NCBI GenBank assembly: GCA_029931535.1
Contig: JAQPZY010001334.1
Location: forward strand, 1,798,001 to 1,862,000
Direction: 5' to 3'
Length of the DNA stretch: 64,000 bases
Source: Margaritifera margaritifera
Taxonomy: Eukaryota > Mollusca > Bivalvia > Unionida > Margaritiferidae
Made by a program: the position numbers and the translations under genes. How positions within the stretch are numbered: position 1 is the first letter of the stretch; the number at the start of each line of letters is the position of its first letter. The notes under the pieces were generated by a model that was given only the letters and a program-made list of their open reading frames with translations, ran no database searches and was not told the DNA's origin. Positions 44,801 through 59,800 of this stretch are shown in pieces.

Positions 44801-47800
44801 AGTAGAAAGTCGACATTATTTGGTATCATTGTAGAGCTACATCTGTCTACTTTCCTGAAATACCATCCACTTTAGTGTATCCTAAATGATGTTCACGTTA
44901 CAGAGCTTGAAAGTAGGGTACAACCTCATGCCGTGTAAACGTGGTGCCAGGGGTTAATGAGTTAAACAAGTTTGGGGAAATTTTTTAGAAATTGTCCAGG
45001 AATGGCTATTTTTGTTATTTATGTGCAATGGTAATGCATAAATGATCAAATAAGCAAGGAATATTCAAATTTGGTGACGTCATCAAAATTCACCCATTAA
45101 CTCATTAACCCCTGGAGATTCTTTTCATTTTCGCCTGAAATGGGGGTAGGATACGCATTTTTGGGGTTACTTCTGAATGCAGAAAAACACATCTGCTTAA
45201 GAAAGTTTTTTGTTTAGCCGAATGCTTAGGTGTATCAGAAACATTGTTTTCGATTGGCTATTATGCTCGCGCATGTGCAGAATGGTAAAAGTTGGACTTC
45301 TTTTTTTTTTTTTTTTTTTTTTTTTAATATTGGATCCCTGATTTTTGTGTCCTGGCCCCTTTTTACTCCAAATCTCAAACTTATCCTACTTTTTGCAAAG
45401 GTTCATCTGTCTGTGTGCAGTTCGGACCGGTCTGCTTTAGATCTAAGGCCAAAAAGTCTAAAATCCGGACACAAACTCCGGTTCCGGAACTGGCAATTTT
45501 CGACCAAAAAAAAAATCGGGTCTCAAAAACTGCATTTCTTTCGCTGTATTTTTTAATGAGAGTAGAAAGCCGACATTATTTAGTATCATTGTAGAGCTAC
45601 ATCTGTCTACTTTCCTGAAATACCATCCACTTTAGTGTATCCTAAATGATGTTCACGTTACAGAGCTCGAAAGTAGGGTACAACCTCATGCCGCGTAAAC
45701 GTGGCGCCAGGGGTTAATGAGTTAAGAATCATGATACATAAGACTTTCTTTAATTTCAGACTGCAACATACACTGATTTCACAGAGTCTTGCAAATATGC
45801 ATGCCAGCATATAAGCCTTATTGGTGTGTACAAAAATACACATGTAACACGTTGATTCTGCACTGGTCAGAAGCCATTTTTCATTTTTCTGCAACAGTAA
45901 CTTTGACCTTCGAACTTTTGAGCCCCAAATTAATAGGCCTTTTCCCTGGCCCAAGTGTATACCATCCACAAAGTTTGGTCCAAGGGTTGAAATCAACACA
46001 CTCTACAAGAATGTGTTCCACTGTCAGTGGACACTTGCATGGTATACACTTTGGTTTGAGATTCACCTTTCAGGAGGTATGCACGAGTCGGGTAGGTGTG
46101 TCCAATTTCCAACTAATATTATTGTGTAGCAATCATTTTTCTTCTTTCAGTCACAGTCTCCTTAACTTTGAACCTTTTGACCCCAAAAGCAACAGGCTTT
46201 TTCCTTACCCCAAGTGCAAGTTATTTACAAAGTTTGGTAATGGTAGATAGTGGAGAACTCCAGTTACAGTGTGGAAATGAAATGGAGAATAGACTCATGG
46301 ATGGTTGGACACTATAACATGATACGCTCCGCCTTATGGCAGACATATAATAAGATGGCTTACTTCTGAGTGGAAACTGTTGTGCACTGAAGGGTAGCCT
46401 GTGGTTGGGACCAGATGTATTTTCTGTCTCTGTCAACTGATTAATGGATTTGAGCCAATATGGGGAATCATCTGATAGCACCGAACCTGCAAATAGATAC
46501 ACTCATATTAATCCTGGCTTTATGTTCAAATTCTTTTAAATCCGTTCTCTGTTGGTTTTTTTTGTAAAGCATGTATGCCCCCTGCAGATTAAAACAATAA
46601 AGTCCTAAAAGTTCAAAAGTTTAGACAAAAAAAAGAAGGAAAATTTGCTATAATGGCTTGAAAGTCCAAGTCATCTACAAATGCATATACCGGTAGATTT
46701 TCAATCCAAATGTAACTGGTCTATGAGTAGTATTTGTGCAATCTTGCTAACAACAGAGATACTAACCCATGAGCATGCTTATCGGGAATACTAGTACCAA
46801 TTTTTCAGAATCTAGGCAGTCAGTCAGGAATTAACATTTTTTTATTAAAATATCAAACTACTATCCAATTATATTTACACCTTTCTGTAAGCAGATACAT
46901 ACCGGTTTTTTTGTCATTAACAATTATGGTTCAGTGAGAATAAATGGGTTTATCCATTCTTCCAATTCCAGAACAATGAATTCCTTCAACATTTTTGACC
47001 AGAAAAATAACCATAAAATATAAGTTTTCCTCACAATTTATCTGCATCTTTTTTTTTCTTTTCATCTTTTCCACCATTTTTCACCAATTTACTGTTTCAC
47101 TGACTGGTTTCTTGTCATTTACATTCAGAAGTTTACAATGAGAAACTATATTCTATGTACCTTCAGTGTTAATTGTAGGCTTCACCGATGACCCTTATTC
47201 AAAAAGTCAGACAGCCCAATGCCCCTCTAAGTCTAGATTGAGCCCTTCCCAAAGTCCTATTTTTTTAAAATGACCCCAGATTTTGACATAGCAGGGGCTG
47301 AAGGGCCCCACTTTTTCCATTTCTGGAATGAACACTGTATTAATCTTTCATATTTGGTGCCAAAGTACTTTTCTTCTTACCTGTGTCCACTGGGAAAAGT
47401 CCTTTTCAAATTTCTATTCCAAAATTTCTTCGATTTTCAAGAATTTAGTTAATATAATTCAGAATGTGGAATTGTTGCTAAAAATTATTAATAATTCTAC
47501 AAACTCTGCAATGGTTCGTATCCCAGCTTTCCAGGATGGATTGATCGATGTACAAAGTACAGATGGACGAACAGGACCAAATCAAGATCCCCTCTCCCCA
47601 CCGCCAGCAGTGGGAGCATACAAAATAGTCAAGACATTATACCTCACACAATTTTCCCTCGAATGTCAGTATCCTCAAAGTCCTTTATTTGCGCATTTCT
47701 TGCATTGATTTTCAATTAGATCCTGAATACTAGCACTAGGACCCATTTTAAACACATTCCACTAAACATACATTCATTAACCATGTCATTATCATCCATA

Positions 47801-50800
47801 AAACTAGATTTGTCTTTGTAAAACAGGTGCAAACCAAAATGTCCAAGTTCAAAAAGTTAAAAAAATGTGTAAAAAAAGAAAAAAAAGATAAATTGCTTTA
47901 GTGCCCTGAAAATCTAACCAGGTCATCTACATACAGATATGTATATTAAATTCATGTGTCAACCTCAAGTGGATTTAACTCAATCTCAAGGTTTTTGCCA
48001 AAGGCTTCCTAAATGTGTTTTAGAAAAATTTAAAAATGTATGCAACAGCTTGTAAATGTAATCAGATCATATACACATGAAGATAAATATTAGTCTGAAA
48101 TTTAATAAATATTAGTATAAAGTTTCATTTGTCTGCCTCAAGTGGTTTTTGCTTAATCAGCCAAAAGACATTTTTGTCCAACAAGTTCAAAAATGTGTAA
48201 TAAAATGAAAATTCTTTGTAATGGTTTTGAAATGTAATCAAGTCATCTACATGTGCATACAAATAAGCTAGCCAATTTTCATTTTTTTTACATTGAGTGG
48301 TTTTTGTACAATCTTGCTAACAAGCTACATGCTAAATAATCTGTTTACATTATCTATGCGTCTGAATAAACTGATTACAATATTTATGTGTCTAAGTACC
48401 TTGGTCACTAGAGCTAGCAGTAATAGAAAATCCATGCACTCAATGCTGGGCTGATGGAAACTTTGTATATCCTCAGTTTCATGCTGCCTTATCTACTGAC
48501 TAATCTAGAGAAATCCAGGCTGATACATGGATCCAACATATGCTAACTGCCAGACATTTTTTTAAAAGGGCTACTACCTGACATTTATCAGCAAAAGATG
48601 GTGCATAACATATAGCTGAAATTGGAGAAAATTGGGTTCCATTTAACATCCATGAAGTTTGATGTTACACGAGAACACTGATAAACTAATGAGAGCAACT
48701 GAGAGATTGTTATCAAACAGAAACATGATTGGTCAACTGATATATGAATTCAACAATTCAACTAATTTGAGTCTTTCCGTTCTTTTGAAGCAATGTCCTT
48801 CATCATGGCAGTGACAACAAATATTAACTTTGTTCAATTATATATTGTATTAGGTGCTGTAGGTACCTGATCACTTTAAACTGTGCATGCAGGTTATAAA
48901 TGCAGCAGGATGACCTAGTTGGCACTGCCCACTCAGGATTGGATGTCATCGTTTCGAGTCCTGTCATAGTCTAGGTGAGGGATTATCCTGTAACTGACTG
49001 GTATCCCATAATGGGACATCAAGTACCCTCAGGGGCTTTGTGCCAATTCTGCAGAATGATGTCTCTCCTGCTCCACTGTAGCATAATCCAAAAACCTTTA
49101 GAAGTCACTACATCAAGAAAAGTAAGTCACTTTGAAGTACTTTTTACCATGGCAAGTAGTACCCTTCATGATGAATACTTCCATCAAGTTTCATGACTGT
49201 ACATATAACAATGGCAGAGAAAACTGAGCTAAATGCAAAAATGTAATCACTTGAGCATAAAGAGTAGGTCACTGTGATCCACTATTTTCTACTGTGATTA
49301 AAACCCTCTAAAATGAATACATCCATCAAGTTTCATGACTGTATATATAACTGTGTCAGAGGAAATGAGCTAAATGCAAGAGCTTTATGTTGATGCCCAC
49401 ACCACCAATAACAACGGCGACAATGCTGTTAAACAAAGTGATCTGCAGGTGAGACAAAAACTGGAATAAGTTTTCTCTCTTATAACCAATAGTCTCGGTA
49501 AATACTTCAACCAGGTTTTTATTTTATCCTGGCCAGTGAAGAAAATCTGGCAAGACCACTTATAACCATGCAAAATGGCCAAATAGTTGAAACCAATAAT
49601 CATGGGGAAGTTCAACCTAAATGTCTTGCCGGCATCATTACAACAACTTAAAGAAGTGTCCCTCAAAGGGACTGATGCTCTACTGGCCAATAGGAATTTC
49701 CAGGAATGCAAGGTAAGACTATTTCTTCCTTTTAACTGCCGAGTGTTGACAACATCTCGGATATTCTTCAGCAATAACAAGATTTTCAAATTAGCTGTTG
49801 TGGTGGACATATTGGATGTCAGATTGGTACCATTTTCATTAGACATCATTAGAAGTCTTTTGGTGAAACCCTATGTCAATATGACCATCCATTCAGGGGG
49901 AGTAGCAACAGCAATATTTTCAAGGCAGTCGTTGTGGTAACCATATTGGATGTATAACTCGCACCATTTTCATTTAGGACCAACTAAATCATAAGAAGTC
50001 TATTGATGAAAACCCTATGTTATATAGCCATCTGTTTGGGAGGAGTAGAGATAACAATATATTCAAGAAAGCCACCATGGTGGCCATATTGAGGGTTAGT
50101 CATTTTCATTGAGGACTGACTAGATACCATAAAAAAATGACTTTCCATTTAAGAGGAGTTGAGAAAACAAGATTTCCAAGATGCCTACATATTGGATGTC
50201 AGATCAGCACCATTTTAATTTAGGATCAACAAAATATTACAAGTCTTTTAGTGAAAACCCCACGCTGATATGACCATTCATTCAGGAGAAGTAGTGATAT
50301 CAAGATTTTCAAGCTGGCAGCTGTGGCAGCTATATCAGACATCAGATCGACACCATTTTCATTTAGGACCAACCAGACATCATAAAAGGTCTTCTGGTGA
50401 AAACGCCATGTCAATATGACTTTCCATTCAGTATGAGTAGTGATAACAATATTTTCAAGATGGCTGCTGTGGAGGCCATAGTGGACATCAGATCAGAACC
50501 ATTTTCATTTAGGACCAACTAGACATCCTAAGAAGTCTTTAAGCGGAAACCTCATGTTGATATGACCATCCATTCTGAAGGAGTAGCGATAACAATAACA
50601 AGATTTTCAAGATGGCTGATGTGACAGCTATATTGTACATCAGATCGGCACCATTTTCATTTAGGACCAACATAACATCATAAGAAGTCTTTTAATGACC
50701 TCATGTTGATATAACCATCCATTCAGGAGTAGCGATAACAAGATTTTCATGATGGCCACTGCATGGTGGCCATATTGGATGTCATATTGGCACCATTTTC

Positions 50801-53800
50801 ATTTGAGACTAGCTAGACCATGGGATGAATGTGTGTGTGTAAAGTTTCATGGCAATCCTCAAAGTAGTTTAGGAGGAGTAGCGACAGCAAACTTGTGCTA
50901 ACGGATCGAAGGATGATGGATGAAGACAATCCCACAAGCTCTTTTGGTCTATGACCAGTAGAGCTAATTATACAAATAATTAGCACTTATTTATCGTATG
51001 ACTTCACTGATATATAATATTTGATAAATGCATCTCATAGTTCTACTGGATGTAAATCACCTCATGAGCTTATTTGTGATGTTATGATAGATGCAATGTC
51101 GATGACACCCTTATGTTCCTCTAAGTCATTTCACGATACAAGTTTGCAGGTTCCTTAAAATCTCATATTACTTATTTTTGTCATGAAATAAATGAACTTT
51201 CAAATGAAATTTACATGTATGAAACTCCTTGAAAAGTTTCCGTCTTCTGCTTGCCAAGGCTCACAAAAGATAACAAGAGGCCCAAGTGTGCCTAATATCG
51301 TGCACCTGGCTTTCATAACCAAACAGTTGACCATTTCACTAAGCAGACTTGTGTTGTACTTTAAGAACACAACATATGTAAACTGTCTCCCAATCGTTAT
51401 ATTATGTATATTTTACCTATTTTATTAATGTCTGATAAAAAAAAATTCTTTGCAAAGGCATAATTAATATGCAGTCTCTTGCTCATAATCAACGTCATCT
51501 AAGATTTTAAAAAGTTAAGTTAGTACACTAATGAAGTCTTAATTTGAAGTCTTCAGAGTCACATGGCTTTAACATGAACTGAAAGTATATACTTCATAGG
51601 ACTGTTTTTTTAAGGCCGTGTGTTTCCTTACTCTTTATAATTACATTTTAAAGTGTTTTAGGAGAAAAGCATATATTGGGGTATTTTGTTATTTATTAGA
51701 AGCTAAAATACAAAATATAAATTTCAAATAATTTGTGAATATTGGCACTGAATATATGAACTGCCATAAAATAATGCACAATATATGTAATAACATAAAT
51801 GACAAATGTTTTATGCACTTTAACATGGCAATATGCAATTGTCAAACTATATTTCACCAAATGTATCAAACTTGTTTTCAAATATTTCAGAATTTCAAAT
51901 CTAGTAAAGATCTGAGAAATAATTATATGCAAATGAATTTATAAACGTGTGCATCAGAGATGCACAATATTTTGGTTTGATTGAGATAAGCCCATTTTCA
52001 AGATTTCTTGCCTAAAAGGCATTTTTGAGCTCTAATATCATCAGCTACTATCTTGTTAGTTTTTGTTCGGTGTGCATCAGAGAATCAGAAACACACAATA
52101 ATATTTAGGTTTGGTTTGGCCACACCCACTTTAAGTTATTCTGCATAAAAGCCAGTCTTTTTGTCCACTCACAATGCTTCATTATAATTGTGTCTTTAAA
52201 TTTTATCGAGTTATTAGTCTTACAACCTAAATTTATAGCATATTATTTTATCTAGTTGTGGTGTTACTTGTTATATTTGCATTTTCTACTTTTTCCAGTT
52301 AGAAAGAACACATTATTAATTTTAATCCTTCAGAAGTATTTATTCTGCTCATTTTTATAAACTGTTCTTTTGAAATGTATGCCTTAAAAAAAAAAAATCT
52401 GTTTTGCATTTCTTGCAATCGGAAGAACTCAGTAACCCCAGACTTGTAATTCTCAATAGTCAACATCATGGGTTACTACCCTTGATATCCTCTGAGATAG
52501 AAAAGGTATTTTAAAAGAGAACACATATTGATTAAAAAACATATGAATTGATAAATATTTCTAACTACTGTGAATTTCATTAATATGAACAGATTTTACT
52601 TATAATAAAACTCATTGGATATCTTGACAATATAAGCCCATTTGCTAAGTTTGATAAAAACTCTGATCAGCCAATCAGATGCAAGATCATTTCATTATTT
52701 GTGTTGATCTAGCTCACAATTGTATCAATCTATGATTTTGATGATTTAATTCAATTTACAAAGTATACTCAAAATCAGATTTGAAATACAGTCTCTAGAA
52801 TGGCAACAAGTTCGGCAAGATAAACCTCATTAATAAGTGTGGATCTCGCAAATGATTAAACTCATGTGTGATCTTGATCATATAAGCCCATAATCCAAGT
52901 CTGATTGAAATTGGACAAGAAAAGCTCAGTCAATCAGATGCGAGATCATTTGATTAAAATGAATGGATCACAATCATTATCGAACAGGTCCTAGATCTTG
53001 ATGATATAACCATACATTCCAAGTTCAATCAAAATCTGGTCAGAAATATAGACTGTGGTAACATCTTTAGCCCATCAGATTCAAGATCACCTCATTATTA
53101 GGCGTGGACCTCACTCTTTACTGAATTCATCCAAGATTGTGATGATATAAGCATATATTCCAATTTTGATCAAAACTGGATAAAAAAATATGGCTTCCAG
53201 AGTGCTAGCAAGCTCCACCAATCAGATACAAGAACAGCTCATTCATTTGTATAGATCTTGCTCATATCTGAACTCATCAGAGACACTGATGATATATTCC
53301 AAGTATGATCAAAATTGGATCAAAACATGGCCACCAGAGTGGTAACAAGCAAATGTTGATGGACAACAAACGCTGGGGCCATACCATAAACTCACTTGGC
53401 CTTACGGAGAGCCAGGTGACTAAAAATTACTCAACTGGTTTTATATATTTTGTTTCAAATGAGCACTTCTGTAAGATACCCTATGTAAATACAAATGTAA
53501 TTCAAACATGTTCATTTGGTAAACACTAATTATATAACTCTACACATTACAGGAACTAGATCTGAAAGTGCATGTGTACGGAATAACCCCCGCAAGATAT
53601 GAAGTGTCAATATAATTGTCAAAACCTGGGGAGATAAATCCAAAAGTACTAATATGACAAAGTTAAATCTTATATGAGATGCAAACTCGTGTCTTGACAC
53701 AATTGCAAACCAAGTTTCATGAAAATATCTCTAACGGATTTTGGAGATATTCTTCAGACAAGAGTGTGATGGGCAGAGGGGCACAATCTGTAATAAAAAT

Positions 53801-56800
53801 GGGGATAACTCTTAAAATGCTGATCAGACAGAATCCATTTTATTTTACAGGACACAATGTCTAGTCATCATATACAAGCATACCAAATTTCATGAAGACA
53901 TCTCAAGGGTTCAGGAGATATAAGTAAACAAAAGTGTGACAGACAGACAAGAGGACTCCAGTACACTAACCACAAAACTTTGTTGGTGGGTGGGGGGAGA
54001 TGTTATAATTACTGAATGAATTGAATATACCCATTGTCATGATAGCTGCCTAGTCACTCAAATGGCTCATTTAGAAGCTACACTCACTTCAGAAGAAAAC
54101 CATCTTCAAGTTTGCTCATGCATCTCCCAAACAGGTTGTCCCCAGCTAAAGCAACACTACCACAGCCTACTTCAGTTGGTCAATGCTGACTCTCGTTTCA
54201 CTTTGCTAATGAATCAACAAAACTCTACCATATGTCTGAATCTTTGATGATTATGTTTGCAATAAGACTGAGCATGGTACATGTTTGTCAGTCATGCAGA
54301 AATCTGCTCAGGCATCAGTAACCAAGCTGGCTCAATGCTATGTATTACAAGTTTGAACTTTCATGTGAAATTACTGAGAAAAAAGTTTATTTCACGATTC
54401 TTTTCCACTTCGATTATCTTCTAATTCTATTTTGGATTTACACATAAAAAGGAGGCTGCAGTAGATCAGTTGGTAGAGCATCGGACTCATAATCCAAGGG
54501 CATGGGTTCGATACCAGCCCAGGCCAGCCTGGTTTGGCTGCCTTAGAGTGTCCTTGGGAAAGGTACTTGGCTCCCATTTCCTAGACATGATATATCTAAT
54601 AATGTGTTAAAAGTGTAGTTAAAACAAACAAAAATAAACATAAAAATATGGAAGAATGCTTAGCGCAGGTAAGGTGGTCTATGCAGTTTTGATTTAGAAG
54701 TTGTGTCTTTTCACAGGCAATGCTCAAGTTCCTTTTTTTCTTTTCCTTCCAAAGAGTAGATTATTTACTATGTGTGACAATCAAATTTCATCACATTAAT
54801 TAACCTTGTGTGACAATCAAATTTCTTCATGCTTAAAATACTGAGCAATCACCATTGTGAATAATTACAATACTATAATATCAGTAACAGTAGAAATGCA
54901 ATCAGTGTTACATGTTGGAATGGAACAGAAAAAAATTGCAACCTTTTCTGAAGAGAAAAAAACAAAGGACCAGGCCCATTTTCACTAAGCATCTCAAAAT
55001 GTCTTCCTCCAATCGAGACTTTGGAATATCTTTCTAATTGCTTTGTTAGTAGAAATGATTACCAAACTTTCAGAAGGCACAAGGGAATTAAAAACGGTCA
55101 TAAAACTTTCAATTTTCCTTTTTTTTTTTTAAAGAAAAGGTTTCAATATGTTCATTTTTAAAACTAAGAGTACAGTGAATGGCACATTATATGCCTGCCC
55201 CGTATTTAATAGTCCTCCATGTAGGCACTAGTAGGGTATGGTTGACTCTAGAGATTATTGACCAATGGGTCTCAATTACCTCAACCTTTATTCAAGATAT
55301 GCAGTCCCAAACTGAACATAATGTGCAGAAAACATTATTTTCTTATCAGCCTTACCACGACTGTGACCTTTTACCTTTAGACCCTAGAATCTAGAAAGTT
55401 TCTTTTTTATTCCAAGTGCAAGCCATCCATAAAGTTTGGTCAAAGAGTCAACTCTAGAACAAAAGTTGTACTGCAAAACCCACTTTTACACAATGACCAT
55501 AACCTTGGACACTTTGATCCCCAAATCAATAGGTATCTTCCATGCCATACATGCAAGCCCTCCACAAACTTTGGTCAAACTATGTGGTCTAGAAAACCCT
55601 GAAATCAATAGGGTTCTTTATTATCCCATGTGTAAGCCATTCACAAAGATTGGTACTGTATATACTCACTTTTAAGTCAATGTTTTTTACTGAAAATTTG
55701 ATTCATGCAGAGTAGGGGTCTTCTTATAAATGCGACATACAAAAAAATTTGATAAATCTAAGGGTATTGTTGGAAACTCTCAATGTTTGCAGTACATAAA
55801 AATATGGTCAATTCAAATATTTTTACATTTTCATGCCACTATTCCCATTCAGAAATGCACATATGGTATGCACTGTGTTTATCCATTTCATGATGGTATT
55901 CATTACACAATATTTTATCTATGGTTATTCCAATTTTAATAATTTGAAAATATTACCGGAATATAAAATATTACCCATTGCAAAGTTAAGTGACCATCAA
56001 TGTTGTTTACTGTGGGTGTTTACTAGAAATTATATTGCTTCCATTTTCATGCAAGTCCGAACAACCAGTGTTTGTAATAATATTTTTGTTTCGCTGTATA
56101 AAAACTGTTTGATGCAATAAAAGTTCTGATTTAATTTGTATTTTCCTTTTCCATAATTATGATTTAATTCCCAAGTGATATTTCCCAAGTTATGTCAATG
56201 CACATAGGTTGATAAGCCTTTGGCTTGTAAAGGCAGCACTCATTTGATTTTCAAGTTGACAATCCTTTTGATTGAGCTGCGAATTCAATACTTGATCAGT
56301 GCCAAGTAGAGTTCTGTAACTTCCTGTGCATATGTCTGACCTTAATCCCTTAGCTTGTAAAGGCACCACCCTCTTTGTTTTCACACGTGACAACCCTTTG
56401 ATGGAGCTGCAAGTTTGATACTTGTTCAGTGCCAAGTAACAGAGGGTGGTTATTTGAACTCCCTGTCATCTTGCTGCACAATTGACACATGTTCAGTTGC
56501 ATCCTTTAATAGATTTCACAGATCAAAGTGTTAATTACAGAGCCCAAGCCCAGTCTCTACATAAGCACCTGCATATGACAGTACAGCTGAGGAATAAGAG
56601 TCAGACGATATTTGTGATGACTAAAAGATGATTTACCATGACTAGATGACGATGGAGGATTTCTGAGCTTTATCAGACAATGAGGATGAGTTCTTGGACT
56701 TTGTACCAGATGACATTAGATAGTGACATTTATAGGATACTGTGAATCACAAAAATGTGGATTTAACTTTCATTGTTTATTTGTAAGACGTGTGGAATTA

Positions 56801-59800
56801 ACATATTACAGGATATTGTCAATTGGATCATTCCGAACTACAATTTGTATACTGGTATGTAACCTATATCTGAATTCATGGATTTATCACATAAATGGAT
56901 TTAAAATGTCAAGCATTATGGATTTTAATGGGTTTTATTACACGAAGATGGACAAATTGTAAGTTGTCAATTTATTTGTGAAATACTCCACTCAATAATA
57001 TAACTGTATTTTACACTGGTTTTGTCTTTATTTTACATATTTATCTATCTATCCAGTTTGGCTTGTTTATTTTTCCAAAGTGCAATTCGGACTCACCGAG
57101 TCACCGCTTCAGACAGATCTGACTTGCAAAATACTCCCTAACTTATAGGAGGGTCAAAGAGAAATTGGCTTTTTGCAGCCCTAAAAAAAAAAGGGGGGGG
57201 GGGGGGCGACTTATAATCGAGCATATATGGAAACTGTTGATAGTGGGAAACCGGAGTTATTGTGCAGAACCATTTTCTTCTTTCAGACATAGTTACCTTG
57301 ACCTTTGACCTTTTGCCCCTGAAATCGATAGGGTTATTCCTTACCCTAAATGTAAGCCATCCATAAAGTTTGGCAACTGTAGATAATGGAGAACTGAAGT
57401 TATTGTGTGCAAACTATTTTACTTCTTTCAGTCAGTGACTTGACCTTTGGCCCCAAAATCAAGAGGTGTCTTTCTTATCTCGAATGCAAGTCATCCACAA
57501 AGTTTGGTCAAGGTATCTGCTATACAAGTCAAGGTATTTTGTGGAAAAAGTTTTCCTACCTTCTGTCTGTGACCCTGACCTTTGATCTTATGAGCCTGAA
57601 ATTTATAGGTTTATTATGTGCCCAAAATGCAATCTACTTACAAAGTTTGGTAACAGTAGATGGTGCAGAACTTTACTCATTGTGTGGAAACAAAACAGGG
57701 AAGAGATGGACAGATGTACATACAGATGGACATCATCATAACATGATACAGGCTACACTTATGGCAGACATATAAAAAGTCGCTCAACCATGAATATATG
57801 GTCACACTGACCTAGTGTTGGCATGACTGAGCTACTCACTTTAAGTATGTATGTATGTATGCATGTAGATGTGTTTTATAGCACCTCAGCACAAAAGTGG
57901 CTATGTAGTGCAAACTAAAGGTAAAGTCCGAAAAATGTAAGAATGAACTGCACAAACATTTAGGAAGACAAACCATACCAAATAAATGTAAACATTAAGT
58001 ACAACAAGATAAAATATAAAACATAAAGATGTTAACATTCTGTAAAATGTATATAAAATAACAGATAAAGTTAACATACGTAAAATCCTTAAAACATGTT
58101 TTAAATTTATTGTATAAACCGCATTTCCTTAAACAGTCCAAGATTTTCTTGGGTTGTACGTCCTCGTACAGTTTCTTCAAGCACTTTAAGTCCAAATACT
58201 TCTGTCTCACATGATGGAAATTGACACACTCAACAAGAATGTACTCCACTGTCAGTGGACACTGGCATGGTATGCATTTCAGTCAAGGTTCACCCTTCAG
58301 CAGGTATGCACTAGTTAGGTACATGTGTCCGATAAACGATCAGCACACTATCATCTCATCCCTCTGATTTGTTATATACCAGGGATGCCACTCTTCAATA
58401 GTGAGTTTGATGTTTTTGAAGTTTGTTTGTGGAGTTTTCATTCCACATATGTTGTCAAGTATCACAAACATGCTGACTTGTACAATATTTGAAGTCAGCA
58501 TAAGGAATCTTCCATTTGAACACAGGTGACTGCAGGGCAGCTTTGGCTCCTTTTTTTCTGAGATGCAACCACGTACCAACTTTCATAGGTGTAGGTGAAA
58601 TATGGTCCAAGATACTGAGGGTGTAATGAATGGATTGTTGAAAATTCAAATGTCATCCAAGCATGAAAATTAGGTCACAATGATCTAGTTTTAGTATAGA
58701 TGAATTACTTTCTTTGAGTTTTGATCACATACCAATTTTCATAACTGTAGGTGAAATAGGATCCAAGATATTGAGAGTGTAACAAACAGATTGCTGAAAA
58801 TACAAAAGTCACTCAAGCATGAACAGTAGGTCAAATTTACCTATTTTTGGTGTGGTCGAGTTACTTTCACTGACATATATCTATATAACAGTTTTTAGAA
58901 GTGTGGGTGAAATGGGGTTTAAGATATTGAGGGTGCAACAAACTGACAGCTGAAATTCCAAAGCCACTCTTGTGCGCAAATTAGATCACACTAACTTTTT
59001 TTTGGTATGGCTGTTCCCATGATGCATCCATATAACAATTATCATAAGTGTAGGTGAAACAGGGTCAAAGATACTGACGGATTAACAAATGAATGAATGA
59101 ATAAATGAACACATAATAAATGGGCACAATGCCATTTCCACTCAAAAGTTCACTGATAATGGGATAATAAAGGTCAAATGGTAGGAGCTGACCATTCCTG
59201 CACAATGAAATACAAGTGGCTCACTTTAAGCTCTGCTGCCAATTGTCATTTCCTTAACAAGATGCAGAAAAACCACACAAAAAAAAAACAATCCACAGGA
59301 TTTCTACAGGTTACATTCCAAAAGATATATCTTGGAATCTGAGTCAATGAAGCATTTACATTGTTTTCTATCTGTATTATTATATTTCCACACACAGTAT
59401 ATAAATGACATGATAGCATCAGTGTCATTAAAGCAGTCGAAAGATAATTGACGTGTCAACAATAACTTTTTGACCACAATATATAAATTGTCTCATCGAT
59501 GAACACCAAATTGTCATTTTTACATATAAAAAATTCTAACTGCAAACAAACACGACTTCTTTTGTTTCTTTTTTTAAAATTTTAAAATTGCATTTGAGAT
59601 GGAAGATCCAGAGCCGAGAGTCGCTGGTGGTTAAGTAACAATTTACTGAGTACAATCCCCCTCCCCTGGCCATTAGGAACAGCCCTGACTGCCAAATGTA
59701 CTAAATGTGTACTTTGTTATTGTATACTTAAATCAAAACCAAAATTATTCTAAGCATTAACTATTTGTTTTCCCTAAATTACACTTTGAAGCAATTTAAT

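Noticed and set aside
44468..45556. Two similar ORFs of 108-135 residues with a Phe run
   Set aside because: They lie inside the twin piggyBac-like MITEs; the Phe run is the poly-T tract. Not genes.
45789..46250. 153-residue + strand ORF next to CNOT4 exon
   Set aside because: Made of family B units and an antisense LINE fragment; no family match as a protein.
49385..49849. 154-residue - strand ORF
   Set aside because: It is translation of family A copy A3, shared with 63757-63978; dispersed repeat, no splice or domain support.
54454..54525. tRNA-Met gene
   Set aside because: The head looks like tRNA-Met, but the T stem mispairs and the acceptor stem has no partner; a SINE body follows.
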